From Rariglobus sp. (GTDB taxonomy: Bacteria; Verrucomicrobiota; Verrucomicrobiia; Opitutales; Opitutaceae), in assembly GCA_029266495.1 (NCBI GenBank), contig JAQSWS010000001.1, positions 1 to 64,000 of the forward strand: 64,000 bases of DNA. The letters are read 5' to 3'. Of the stretch, positions 34,858 through 43,696 are shown in pieces. Every line of letters starts with the position of its first letter. Position 1 is the stretch's first letter. The notes beneath the pieces were generated by a model that saw only the letters and a list, made by a program, of their open reading frames with translations, made no database searches and had not been told where the DNA came from. The translations under genes were made by a program, and so were the position numbers.

Positions 34858-36207
34858 TCAGGGCAGGTAGGCGCCCTGGTTTCGCAGAAGGGTGCGGAGA
34901 TGCGTGGTGTCCACGGTGTGCACGTCGGGTGACGGGGCGGAGGATGCGAGACCGGCGGCGAGGCCGGCGGCTTCGCCCATGGCGAGACAGGTGGGCATGA
35001 CGCGGACGCTGCCTTGCACGATGCGCTCGGTGGAGATGCAACGGCCGGCGACGAGCACGTTGCGAAGGCCCTTCGGAGTGAGGCAGCGGTAGGGGATGCC
35101 GTGGGACTCGCCAGGTTCGTAGCGGTGGGAGTTTTTCTTTTGGGAGGCGATGCGCTCCGCGTGATTCTTGGCGGCCGCCTTCTGGTCCTGGTGGATATCG
35201 ATGAAGTAACTGTTGCGGCAGATCTCGTCGTCGAAGGACTGGCGGTTCATGTAGTCGTCGAACGTGAGCACGTAGTCACCGATCACGCGGCGGGTTTCGC
35301 GCACGCCCATCATCGAGCCGGTGAGGGCGAGGAAGGCGTTGCCGAAGGCGGCGGGGGCGAACTCGGCGAGTCCGTCGCGGAAGGACTGGGCGAGCTTGCG
35401 GCCCTGGGTGAGGCCGCGCGAGATGCTCCACGGGTCGGTGTTGTCGAAATCAAAGACGTGGCCGGCGTTGAAGCCGACGGCGCCGGGGCCGATCATGTTG
35501 GCGCAGAGGTGAGTGTCGGGGATGAGCGGATACCGGCCGGACTCGCGCATGGCGTAGATGGGGCTCTTGGGGTTGCCCGAGTAGAGGTTCTCGCCGTGGC
35601 GGTAGGCGTAGTCGTCGACGTTGGTCAGCACGAAGCAGTGGGTGGCAGGCATGAGCGCGCCGTTGTTGCCGTCGCCCTTGATGGTCTCGGCGCCGGCGAA
35701 GTGGCAGAGGTCGGCGTCGCCGGTGCAATCGACATAGACCTTGGCGCGCAGGGCGGAGAGGCCGGCTTTGTTGGCGACGACGAGGGCGTCGACTTCGCCG
35801 CCGGCGCGCATTTCCACGGAGGCGAGGGTGGTGTGGAAGAGGATCTGGGCGCCCTGCTCGAGAACCAGGTCTTCGTAAATGCGTTTGAGGGCCTCGGGAT
35901 TGATGGGCACCCAGTCGAGCTGATCCTTGGGGACGTGGGGCGTGGATTTTTTGGACTCGTCGAGGATGCGTTCGGCGAGGCCGCGGTAGACGAGTTGCTG
36001 GCGGTCGGAGAACGGGCACCAGGCGGGAACGAGGGCGTTGGTGCCCATGCCACCGAGCGCGCCGGAACCCTCGACGAGAAGCGTGCGTGCGCCTTGACGG
36101 GCGGCGGCCGCGGCGGCGGTGCTGCCGGAAGGGCCGCCGCCGATCACGATGACATCCCAGGAGTCGTCGATGGGGAGGGCACGGGTGGCGAGGGAGTAGG
36201 ATTTCAT
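34858..36207 (-). CDS. FAD-dependent oxidoreductase
   Basis: 449-residue flavoprotein of the FAD_oxidored (Pfam PF12831) type. The N-terminal dinucleotide-binding motif VIVIGGGPSGSTAAAAAAR (about 19-37) is followed by ARTLLVEGSGALGGMGT. The middle has KVYVDCTGDADLCHFAGAE (about 156-174), and the C-terminal FAD-binding region reads GLRNVLVAGRCIST and RVMPTCLAMGEAAGLAAGL. It starts at the ATG at 36207. It is divergent from AraC-3 across 83 bases. Family members are common in polysaccharide-utilisation loci, but their substrates are mostly unknown. Confidence 0.85.
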   Translation of the reverse strand: MKSYSLATRALPIDDSWDVIVIGGGPSGSTAAAAAARQGARTLLVEGSGALGGMGTNALVPAWCPFSDRQQLVYRGLAERILDESKKSTPHVPKDQLDWVPINPEALKRIYEDLVLEQGAQILFHTTLASVEMRAGGEVDALVVANKAGLSALRAKVYVDCTGDADLCHFAGAETIKGDGNNGALMPATHCFVLTNVDDYAYRHGENLYSGNPKSPIYAMRESGRYPLIPDTHLCANMIGPGAVGFNAGHVFDFDNTDPWSISRGLTQGRKLAQSFRDGLAEFAPAAFGNAFLALTGSMMGVRETRRVIGDYVLTFDDYMNRQSFDDEICRNSYFIDIHQDQKAAAKNHAERIASQKKNSHRYEPGESHGIPYRCLTPKGLRNVLVAGRCISTERIVQGSVRVMPTCLAMGEAAGLAAGLASSAPSPDVHTVDTTHLRTLLRNQGAYLP

Positions 36208-36290
36208 GAGGGTCGATGTGAACTCCGGGGAGCGGCGCGGACAATGTTCGAGTCTTGCCGGGATATGACTAAAAATATAGAAATCTGCTC

Positions 36291-37193
36291 ATGTTGTCCG
36301 ATTCCGAAGCGGGGATTCTGCGATTGCGCGACTGGGCGGGGCTGAGCTGCCGGCCGGTGTATGTCTATGACCGCGCCTATCCGGTCGGCGGCGTCACGTG
36401 GGAGGGCGAGGGAACCTCGCCCAGTGCGGCGTGGTTGGTGCGTGAAGGCAGCGTGTGCGTGACAACGGGACGGCACAAGGCGACGGCGCAGGTGGGCGAG
36501 TGGATCGTGCCGTCGCGAGGGCGGCACCGGTGCGAGTTCAGTCCGGACGCGGCGATTTTGTCCATGCGTTTCAACGCGATCTGGCCCGACGGCCGTCCGC
36601 TGATCAGTCCCGAGCGCGGGGTCGTGCTGAAGGGTGCGGGTGTGCGCGGGCTGACGCGGCTGGCCAAGCGGCTGGAACGGTTCTCCACAAAGAACTTCAC
36701 TCTGGCGGACACCGGCATGGAATGGAAACGGGCGGATGCGGTCCAATACCTGGCGTTGAACCGGCATTTTTTCGCGTGGCTGGAGGTGTTCGTCCGATTG
36801 CTGGGGGAGGCGGAGTGTCCGCCGACGACGCCGGCGCGGGCGGACGAGCGGGCGCTGCGGGCCGCGCATGTGTTGAACACGCTTCCGATGACCGAGTCGT
36901 GGGATCTCGAATGGCTGGCGGGGCAGGCGGGGGTGAGCGTGGCGCAGTTGAACCGGCTGTTCGTCGCGGCGTTCGAGACGACGCCGAAGGCGTATCATCT
37001 GGAGCGGCGCAAACGGACGGCGGCCTATCTGGTCGGAGAGGAACGGCTGCCGATCAAGCAGGCGGCGCTGGCGCTGGGATTTTCGTCGGCGTGTTATTTT
37101 ACGGCGTGGTTTCGTGCGCAGTTCGGCGAGCCGCCGCGGCGGTGGCTGGCGCGGAAGGCGGCGGAGGAGCAGCGGAAAAACGAAACCGTTTAA
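36291..37193 (+). CDS. AraC-family transcriptional regulator (AraC-3)
   Basis: 300-residue regulator. The N-terminal sensor domain (about 1-150) includes WLVREGSVCVTTG and the turn WIVPSRGRHRCEFSPDA. The C-terminal AraC HTH pair (about 200-290) reads LEWLAGQAGVSVAQLNRLFV and then EERLPIKQAALALGFSSACYFTAWFRAQFG (in parts). The ATG at 36291 follows an AT-richer 83-base divergent promoter shared with the FAD oxidoreductase, its probable target. The stop overlaps the end of the convergent PA14-domain gene by four bases. Confidence 0.86.
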   Translation: MLSDSEAGILRLRDWAGLSCRPVYVYDRAYPVGGVTWEGEGTSPSAAWLVREGSVCVTTGRHKATAQVGEWIVPSRGRHRCEFSPDAAILSMRFNAIWPDGRPLISPERGVVLKGAGVRGLTRLAKRLERFSTKNFTLADTGMEWKRADAVQYLALNRHFFAWLEVFVRLLGEAECPPTTPARADERALRAAHVLNTLPMTESWDLEWLAGQAGVSVAQLNRLFVAAFETTPKAYHLERRKRTAAYLVGEERLPIKQAALALGFSSACYFTAWFRAQFGEPPRRWLARKAAEEQRKNETV

Positions 37194-38329
37194 CTTTTAG
37201 GCGGCGGCAGCGCGCGCCAGACGGGGCTGTCCGGCGCGAAGCGGGGAGCTTTGGCGGCTTGCGGCGTGTCGCTGGGCGCGAGACGAAAGAGGAGGGGAAC
37301 GAGCTCGCCCTCCGCGGTCTTCGTGGAGGCATCGCCTTTTTTTTCGACGAGGAGAAAGCAGTCGAAGGTGCCGCCGCCGCGTTCACCGATGAGGATGTCG
37401 ATATCGACGAAGCTGCCGGCGCGAAGGTCGATCCAGTCGCCGGCGACGAGGCGTCCGCTGCCGGCCGGCTGGCCCGGTGCTTCGGCGGACTGCCAGTTGG
37501 TGCGCGGGGTTTTGACGTCGCGGTGGTTCGCGACGAGGACGGTCTTGCCGTTGATGGCGACGGCGCACACTTCGCCGGCGTAACCCCAGAAGCGCCAGGA
37601 GCCGCTGCTCGGCGGGGAGACGCGGCCGCGGTAGCGAATGAGCCAGAACTTCGGCTCGACGAATTTCTCCTGGCCGAAGGCCTTGGGGCCGCCGTCGGCC
37701 GGCATCACGGGAATGAAAATCTGCGTCGTATAAATGGGCTCGGGCGCCTGGTAGTGGCGGTTCAATACCTCGGCGCTCCAGTTGCGGGAGAGGAATTCGT
37801 CCACGACTTTTCCGTAGGCGATCAGGTCCATGGTGACGGGGGCGCGCTTCGGGGTTTGCTTGAGGTCGTAGAGCCGGCCGGCGAGGGAACCGCCGGAGCG
37901 TGCGTCGCGAAAGCCGAAGGCCGGCATGATGGGGCCTTTGCCGGTGCCGGCACCGACGCCCGCGCCCTGGCCGGGACCGAAGCCGGGGCCGGTGGAGGGG
38001 CCTCCGCCACCGACAGAAACACTGGGCATATCGGGAAGGTCGGGGAGGCCGACGGCGGCGTCAGGGGAATCGACGGCGAGGCGTTTGTTGAGGTTGGAGA
38101 GCGTGGGTTGGTTGCGCGCCATCTGCACGCTGTGGGTGACGGAGGCGGGCGGTCCCGAGTCGCCGCCGCCGCCGCCCTGGAACTTGGCCTCGCGCTTTTC
38201 GGCGACGGAGGAGACGACGTAGAGGGTCGCCACGATGGCGACGATGACGTGGATGAGGACGCTGACGAAGAGCGAGCCGGCGCCGAGACGACGGAGGTAG
38301 CGAAGGAGGATGTTGTCCGAGGCGGGCAT
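37190..38329 (-). CDS. Membrane-anchored protein with PA14-like C-terminal region, in the TonB position of an ExbBD operon
   Basis: 379-residue protein with one N-terminal transmembrane segment (about 18-41, GSLFVSVLIHVIVAIVATLYVV), a Gly/Pro-rich linker (about 48-140, with GPGFGPGQGAGVGAGTGKG) and a C-terminal beta domain. The latter has PA14-like features: GSWRFWGYAGEVCAVAINGK, VLVANHRD, LRAGSFVDIDILIGERGGG. There is no TonB C-terminal domain, although layout (TM, flexible linker, folded periplasmic domain) and place after two ExbD genes are TonB-like. It may be the energised effector of this ExbB/ExbD complex, contacting a wall or glycan ligand. It starts at the ATG at 38329, 8 bases after exbD-2. 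Confidence 0.65.
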   Translation of the reverse strand: MPASDNILLRYLRRLGAGSLFVSVLIHVIVAIVATLYVVSSVAEKREAKFQGGGGGDSGPPASVTHSVQMARNQPTLSNLNKRLAVDSPDAAVGLPDLPDMPSVSVGGGGPSTGPGFGPGQGAGVGAGTGKGPIMPAFGFRDARSGGSLAGRLYDLKQTPKRAPVTMDLIAYGKVVDEFLSRNWSAEVLNRHYQAPEPIYTTQIFIPVMPADGGPKAFGQEKFVEPKFWLIRYRGRVSPPSSGSWRFWGYAGEVCAVAINGKTVLVANHRDVKTPRTNWQSAEAPGQPAGSGRLVAGDWIDLRAGSFVDIDILIGERGGGTFDCFLLVEKKGDASTKTAEGELVPLLFRLAPSDTPQAAKAPRFAPDSPVWRALPPPKS

Positions 38330-38337
38330 GGGCGGGA

Positions 38338-38793
38338 CTAGAAGCCGTCGGCGACGGTGAAGGTGACGTTGGAGATGCCGGCGACGGCGAGGGCGTTGAG
38401 CACCTCGATGGTGCGGTGGTAGGGGGCCTTGGGATCGCTCGCGATGGTGACGAGGAGCGTGGTCTTGGAGGCCTCGGCGTTTTCCTTGAGGCGGAGGAGC
38501 GTGCCGGTGAGGCGGGGCAGGCGCGGGTCGGCGAGGTCGTCGAAGGGATCGTCGTTGAGGAGGACCTGGCCGTTGACCTCGATGCCGATGGTCTGCTCGT
38601 CGGGAAACTCGACGGCGGTCGAGGTGGCGGCGGTGCCGGGGAGCTTGGTGTTGAGCTCGGCCTCGATCTTCACCGTGGAGGTGAGCGACATGAAGAAGAC
38701 GAGGATCACGAAGACGACGTCGATCATGGGGGCGATTTGAAAGCCCAGATCGGCGGAGGCTTCGGAGTGGCGGCGGCGGCGGTGGCGGCTCAT
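38338..38793 (-). CDS. exbD: ExbD/TolR-family biopolymer transport protein (ExbD-2)
   Basis: 151-residue protein. A short basic cytoplasmic N-terminus is followed by FQIAPMIDVVFVILVFFM (about 18-35), the single TM helix with the essential Asp of the ExbD/TolR/MotB proton path in MIDV. The periplasmic domain follows (about 45-151). It lies 10 bases after exbD-1 and 8 before the PA14-like-domain gene. Two different ExbD subunits after one ExbB are frequent in Verrucomicrobia and Planctomycetes. It starts at the ATG at 38793. Confidence 0.9.
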   Translation of the reverse strand: MSRHRRRRHSEASADLGFQIAPMIDVVFVILVFFMSLTSTVKIEAELNTKLPGTAATSTAVEFPDEQTIGIEVNGQVLLNDDPFDDLADPRLPRLTGTLLRLKENAEASKTTLLVTIASDPKAPYHRTIEVLNALAVAGISNVTFTVADGF

Positions 38794-38803
38794 GGGCGGA
38801 GGG

Positions 38804-39232
38804 TCAGCGCGGCGAGGCGGCGAAGGTGATGTCAGCGATGCCGGCCTCGGCGGCGGCGGCCATCACGAGGTTGATGTGCTCGGCGGGGAGGAGGCGGTCG
38901 CCACGGATGACGACGCGGTGCTTGCCGGAGGTTTTCTGACGTTGCGCGAGCACGGGCACGATGGTGTCGAGGCGTTCGTAGGGCTGTTCCTCGAAGGTGA
39001 ACGCGGCGCGTTTTTCGGCCGCGTTCCAGCGGACGTTGACGATGGATTCGTCGCGGGCGTCGTCACGTTTGGACGCGTCGGGTGCGACGGGGAGCGTGAT
39101 GCTTTGGTCGACGCGCGCGACCTGCTTGGTGATCGTGCTCATGAAAAAAATCAGGAGCACGAGGAGCACGTCGATCATCGGCGCGATTTGGAATTCCGGC
39201 TCGTCGCCGTCGCCTGATCCTCCGGAGGCCAT
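38804..39232 (-). CDS. exbD: ExbD/TolR-family biopolymer transport protein (ExbD-1)
   Basis: 142-residue protein with the same TM core EFQIAPMIDVLLVLLIFFM (about 13-31), including the conserved Asp, and a periplasmic domain ending VMAAAAEAGIADITFAASPR. It differs from ExbD-2 in the periplasmic part, so the two probably form a heteromeric stator. It is located between the MotA/TolQ/ExbB gene (30-base gap) and exbD-2. It starts at the ATG at 39232. Confidence 0.9.
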   Translation of the reverse strand: MASGGSGDGDEPEFQIAPMIDVLLVLLIFFMSTITKQVARVDQSITLPVAPDASKRDDARDESIVNVRWNAAEKRAAFTFEEQPYERLDTIVPVLAQRQKTSGKHRVVIRGDRLLPAEHINLVMAAAAEAGIADITFAASPR

Positions 39233-39262
39233 GATGCGGGGTGGGTCGGGTGGGAGGGCCGA

Positions 39263-40105
39263 TCAAAGCGCGGGCTGGGCGGCCGCCTGGGCGTGGGCGG
39301 CGGCGGGCTCGGGCGGGGCGAAGACGGGGAGGGCGGGGACGAAGGCGTCGGTCTCGAGGCGGACGCCCGCGAGGTGATCGTAGGGCAGGTGGTGGAAGAT
39401 CGCGTTGACGCGGGATTGGACGTGGCGGAGGCCGATGGTGATGCGGTTGCGCAGGACGTAGTAGAGGGCGAAGGCGGGGATCGCGACGACGAGGCCGCCG
39501 CCGGTGCAGACGAGCACGTGGCCGATGGCTTCGGAGAGTTTGGCGGGGTCGCCGACACCGGAGGAGCCGAGGGTTTCGAAGGCCTGGATCATGCCGAAGA
39601 CGGTGCCGGTGAGGCCGATCATGGGAGTGATGACGCCGATGACGGAGAGGTAGCTGACGCGGGAGTTGAAGACGCCGCGCTCGCGTTCGATCTCGTCGAA
39701 GATGGCGTCGTCGACGGGGTCCTTGCCGAGGCCGATCTTGGAGAAGGCACCGGCGCAAACCTGGGCGAAGACGCTGGTGTCGGCCGAGGCGGCGGCATGG
39801 GCGCCGACGTAGTCACCGGAGACGAGGTGTTCGCGGATGGATTGCTCGACGGCCGGGGGCACGAGCTTCGCGCGGCGGGTGCGGAGGAAGCCGTCGATGA
39901 CGAGCCACACCATGAGGGTGGAGGCGAGGAAGAGCAGGCCCATGAAGAAGGGGCCGGCGAGCATGATTTTGTCCCAGAGAGTTTTTTGGGCGGCAACGGG
40001 AGCGGCCGCTTGCGCGGTCTCGGCGGCGGCCTGCGCGAAGGCCGGCAGCGCGGTGGCGGCGAGGGCACCGAGGGCGAGGAGGGGAATGCGGAGGAGGGGC
40101 TTCAT
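39263..40105 (-). CDS. exbB: MotA/TolQ/ExbB proton channel-family protein
   Basis: 280-residue protein. A cleavable signal peptide (about 1-25, ALGALAATALPAFAQ) is followed by a first TM (about 50-70, FFMGLLFLASTLMVWLV), a cytoplasmic loop, and the family-defining TM pair: LSVIGVITPMIGLTGTVFGMIQAF (in parts: IGVITPMIGLTGTVFGM, about 158-175) and GHVLVCTGGGLVVAIPAFALYY (about 198-219), with the conserved Thr/Pro/Gly residues of the proton channel. It energises the ExbD/PA14-like-domain partners. It starts at the ATG at 40105. The longer frame upstream is in the wrong composition and overlaps the TPR gene. Confidence 0.9.
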   Translation of the reverse strand: MKPLLRIPLLALGALAATALPAFAQAAAETAQAAAPVAAQKTLWDKIMLAGPFFMGLLFLASTLMVWLVIDGFLRTRRAKLVPPAVEQSIREHLVSGDYVGAHAAASADTSVFAQVCAGAFSKIGLGKDPVDDAIFDEIERERGVFNSRVSYLSVIGVITPMIGLTGTVFGMIQAFETLGSSGVGDPAKLSEAIGHVLVCTGGGLVVAIPAFALYYVLRNRITIGLRHVQSRVNAIFHHLPYDHLAGVRLETDAFVPALPVFAPPEPAAAHAQAAAQPAL

Positions 40106-40136
40106 GATGCGAGGATGCGGTGAACGACGGTTGATT

Positions 40137-40955
40137 TTAGGAATTGTTGGGAAGGAGCGCGCGGGCGCGGACGGCTTCGGCGGAGGCCGGAAATTTTTCG
40201 ACGAGGTGACGAAGAGCGGTGTCGGCGCGGGCGGCTTCGTCGAGGGAGCGGTAGCATTCGGCGGCGAGGAGCAGGGCGGCGGGGAGATCGCGGGTCGCGG
40301 CGGGGTAGAGCACGGGGACGCGAAGGCAGGCGAGGAGAGCGTCCTCGTGGCGGCCTTGCGCGCGGAGGAGGCGGGCGTCGACGAGGGCGAGGCCGGCGAG
40401 GTCGGTGTCGCGGAGGCCGGAGCGGTCGATCTCGGCGAGGAGGGCGGAGGCCTGGGCGGTCTTTCCTGTCTCGGCGAGGACGGTGGCGACGGCGATGCGG
40501 GCAGCGGGGACGAGGGGCGCGTTGGCGGGTGAACGGCGGAGGCGCTCGATCTCGACGGAGACATCGAGTTCGCGATCGAGGCGCGCGAGGGCGGCGACGC
40601 GGAGGAGGATGGCCTGGCCCCACCAAGAGCCGGGGACCTCGGCGAGGATTTGCTGGAGCGGGAGAATGGGATCGAGCTTGCGGAGCGCGTCAGCGGGGCG
40701 GCCGGCCTTTAGTTCGGCGTCGGCGGCGTCGAGTTCGGCGGGGCGGGGCCAGTCGACGCGGGCGAGGCTGGAAACGGGCAGGCCGATCTCGCCGGCGGCG
40801 GCGCCTTTGAGCTCAAGTGGGATATTCACGGCGTCCTTGGTGATGCGGACGGCGGGACTCATCGGGACGACGCGGCCGTCGGAAAAATAGAGGGTTTGCG
40901 CGGAGGCCGCGGCAGCGAGGAGGGCGAGCAGCGGAAAGTGTAGGGGGCGGATCAT
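40137..40955 (-). CDS. Secreted helical-repeat (TPR-like) protein
   Basis: 272-residue protein with a signal peptide (1-19, ALLAAAASAQT), a short beta segment (LYFSDGRVVPMSPAVRI, about 22-38) and then TPR-like helix pairs (LKAGRPADALRKLDPILPL, ARLLRAQGRHEDALLACL, AAECYRSLDEAARADTALRHL in parts). It probably stays in the periplasm as a scaffold of the ExbBD system. It sits 9 bases after the large TPR protein and 31 bases before exbB, so co-transcription is very likely. It starts at the ATG at 40955. Confidence 0.75.
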   Translation of the reverse strand: MIRPLHFPLLALLAAAASAQTLYFSDGRVVPMSPAVRITKDAVNIPLELKGAAAGEIGLPVSSLARVDWPRPAELDAADAELKAGRPADALRKLDPILPLQQILAEVPGSWWGQAILLRVAALARLDRELDVSVEIERLRRSPANAPLVPAARIAVATVLAETGKTAQASALLAEIDRSGLRDTDLAGLALVDARLLRAQGRHEDALLACLRVPVLYPAATRDLPAALLLAAECYRSLDEAARADTALRHLVEKFPASAEAVRARALLPNNS

Positions 40956-40964
40956 GGCGCGGGG

Positions 40965-43559
40965 TCAGGGGGCGAGAACGGCGAGGCGGGCGCGGGCATC
41001 CTCCAGCTCGGAGCGGCCGGCGAGGCGTTCGTTGCGGAGCATCTCGCGGTAGGTGGCGGCGGCTTCGCCGGGGCGGGAGAGTTTTTCGAAGGCGCGTCCG
41101 CTCTCGATGTAGGACCGGGCGACCCACTCGGGATAGCGGCCCTGGCTGACGAAGACGCGTTGGAAAAAGGCGTTGGCCTTGGGGAGGTCGCCCTGTTTGG
41201 CGGCGATGAGTCCGAGGTGGTGGAGACTGGCCGCGGTGGGTTCGCCGCGCCACTCCTTGCTGGCGGCGATGACTTCGAAAAGTTTCGCGGCTTCGTCGAG
41301 GCGGCCGAGTTCGTAGAGCGCGCGGGCGCGGCCGAGCGTAGCCTCGCGGAGCAGGTGCTCGGCGCCGGCGAGGTCGATGGCGTTTTGGTAGGCCTGCAGC
41401 GCGGCGGCGGGCTGGCCGGCGGCGAGCGCGAGGTCGCCCTGGCCGACGTAGGCATAGTCGCGGTAGGTGGATTTGCCGAAGGTCTCGAGGAGGGCGGCGA
41501 AGTTGGCGGAGGCGCGGTCCGCGTGGCCGGCTTTCAGCAGGGCCTGGCCGGTTTCGGCGAGGAGCGGGGCGCTGAGGGCGCCGGGATCGTATTCGGTGCC
41601 GATGGCGAGCAGGGCGGCGTCGGCCTCGGCGGGTTTGCGCGAATTGCGGAGAAGAAAGGATTCGTAGTAGGCGAGGCGGGCGCGGGCGAGCGGGGCGGTG
41701 GCGTCCGGCAGGCGCTCGGCGCGCGAGGGAATGGGAGCGGGGTCGTCCTTGCGCTGACGGTCGCGGATTTTGGCCATGAGGCGGAGGCGGGTCTCGACGT
41801 CTTCCCGTTTTGGATCGGCGAGCGAGGAGGCGATGCGTTCGGCGAGAAAATCCCAGGCTTGTCCGGGGTGGCCGGCGCGAGCTTCGGCGCGGGCGATCCA
41901 GTAATACCAGCCGAAGACGAGTGGGCTGTCCGGCTGGCGGCTGACCTGGGTGCGGAAGAGTTCGGAGAGGCGCGCCCAGTCCTTGCGGGCTTCGAGCAAT
42001 TTCGCGGCCTCGCTCAAGGCGTAGGAGAGCACCTGGTCGGTGGAGGCGGCGCTGGCGGCGTCGAGATAAGCGGTGAGCGCGTCGTCTTCGCGGCCGAGGG
42101 TTTTGCAGACGTCGCCTTTGAGCGAAAGAACTTCGGGGAGGAGTCCGTCGTCGGGATGGAGCTTCTCCCACTCGGTGCAGGAGGCGAGGGCCTGCTCGTA
42201 TTCCTGAAAGGCGAACTGGCAGACGGCGAGGCGGTAGCGGGCGTCGGAAAGATAGGCGCTCGACGGGTGCGTCTTGATGAAGGCCTTCAGGGCCTTCTCG
42301 GCTTTTTCGTAGCGCTTGGCGTCGTTGAGATCGAGAAACCAGGTGAGCGCGGAGCGGTAGGCGGCGTTCTCGGCCCATTCACCGGCGGGAAAATCCGCGA
42401 TGTAGCGGTCAAGGGTTTCGCGGGAGCCGGCCCAATCGGCTCCGGCGAAGCGGGCGAGGCCGAGTTGAAAGAGGATGCGTTGGCGGACTTCGCCCTGACT
42501 CTTCTCGAGGGCGGAACCGAAGAGCGACGTGGCGGCCTGAATCTTGCCCTGCTCGAGCGCGAGCTGGCCGCCGAGGGCGGCGATTTCGGTGGCGAGGGCG
42601 TGGTCGGGAAACTCCGAGATGAAGCGTTCGGCGAGGAGGAGCGCGTCGGCGGGGCGGTTGCTGGCCTGGCGTGCGTGCACGAGCCCTTGAAGGGCGTAGG
42701 GGGTGTCGGACGACTTGGGGAAGTTGTCCAGAATGTGCCGGTAAACGACGACAGCTTCCCACGGTTGATCGAGGACGAGGTGGCAACGCGCCTGAAGCAG
42801 CAGACGGGGCACGTCGAACGAGGGATTCTCCTCGAGGGCTTTGAGGGCCTCGGAGGCGTCCTTGAGCCGGGCGGCCAAGGCTTCGCGGTTGGCGGCCGCG
42901 GCGGAACCGAGGCCGGCGGATCCGCTCATCACGGAGGCTTGCCGGAGGAGCCGGGCGAGGTCGGCGACGCGTTCACGCTGGCGGTGGAGGATCTTGTCGC
43001 GGCGCAAGGCGGACTGGAGCAGGGCCAGCGCCTCCGCGGGTTTTTCCGCGTCCACCAACGCGTCGGCGACGTGGAGGGTGAGGCTCAGCAGGTTGGCATA
43101 GTTGTCGATGCCCTGGGAGCCGCTGCGATCGCCTAGTTCGCGGAGGGTGCCGATCGAGGCGAGCGCCTCGGCGATGCGGCTCGCGTTGACGAGAGCCTGG
43201 GTGAGGCCGGCGCGCGCGTCGTTGATTTGGGAGCCGGTGGGATAGGTGCGCAGATAAAGCCGGAAGGAGTCGATGGCGCCGTCATTGTCGCCCTGGCGGA
43301 GTTTGGCGACGGCAAGAGTGAAATAAATCGACTCAAGCTCGGGGCCTGGCTTGGCCTGACGCAGGATTTCGGAGAACAGCGCGACTGTCTTGGCGTAGTC
43401 GCCTTTGCCGTAGGCTGCGGCGCCTTCGTTGAAGAGCGCTTCGAGCGAACCCGTTTCCGCCGCCTGGCCGACGGCGAGCACGGCGCATGCGCACCCGACG
43501 GCGAGCAGGCGGGTGAGGCGACGGCGGGGAAGCGAAGTCGGGCGCGACAGAGGGGGCAT
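40965..43559 (-). CDS. Large secreted TPR protein, first gene of the ExbBD operon
   Basis: 864-residue exported protein. The signal peptide (about 1-33, LLAVGCACAVLAVGQAA) is followed by a long array of TPR units, for example ALFNEGAAAYGKGDYAKTVALF (in parts), LAVAKLRQGDNDGAIDSFRLYL, YRLAVCQFAFQEYEQALASC and YVGQGDLALAAGQPAAALQAYQ. The overall pattern is that of YbgF/BamD-like periplasmic TPR scaffolds, though much longer. The ATG at 43559 gives a standard signal peptide. Another in-frame start is at 43646. It begins a leftward six-gene operon: TPR, TPR, exbB, exbD, exbD, PA14-like-domain protein. Confidence 0.8.
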   Translation of the reverse strand: MPPLSRPTSLPRRRLTRLLAVGCACAVLAVGQAAETGSLEALFNEGAAAYGKGDYAKTVALFSEILRQAKPGPELESIYFTLAVAKLRQGDNDGAIDSFRLYLRTYPTGSQINDARAGLTQALVNASRIAEALASIGTLRELGDRSGSQGIDNYANLLSLTLHVADALVDAEKPAEALALLQSALRRDKILHRQRERVADLARLLRQASVMSGSAGLGSAAAANREALAARLKDASEALKALEENPSFDVPRLLLQARCHLVLDQPWEAVVVYRHILDNFPKSSDTPYALQGLVHARQASNRPADALLLAERFISEFPDHALATEIAALGGQLALEQGKIQAATSLFGSALEKSQGEVRQRILFQLGLARFAGADWAGSRETLDRYIADFPAGEWAENAAYRSALTWFLDLNDAKRYEKAEKALKAFIKTHPSSAYLSDARYRLAVCQFAFQEYEQALASCTEWEKLHPDDGLLPEVLSLKGDVCKTLGREDDALTAYLDAASAASTDQVLSYALSEAAKLLEARKDWARLSELFRTQVSRQPDSPLVFGWYYWIARAEARAGHPGQAWDFLAERIASSLADPKREDVETRLRLMAKIRDRQRKDDPAPIPSRAERLPDATAPLARARLAYYESFLLRNSRKPAEADAALLAIGTEYDPGALSAPLLAETGQALLKAGHADRASANFAALLETFGKSTYRDYAYVGQGDLALAAGQPAAALQAYQNAIDLAGAEHLLREATLGRARALYELGRLDEAAKLFEVIAASKEWRGEPTAASLHHLGLIAAKQGDLPKANAFFQRVFVSQGRYPEWVARSYIESGRAFEKLSRPGEAAATYREMLRNERLAGRSELEDARARLAVLAP

Positions 43560-43696
43560 CTGGAGAAAGGACGGCGGTGCACGAACGGAGGGCACGGAGA
43601 TCGCCCGCGGGCGAAGCGCCAACGAATGCAAAGTCACGGCCCGCATGGAGCTGCCCGCCCGCGTGAACGGACGGGCGGGGAGGGCGTGCGGGAAGG

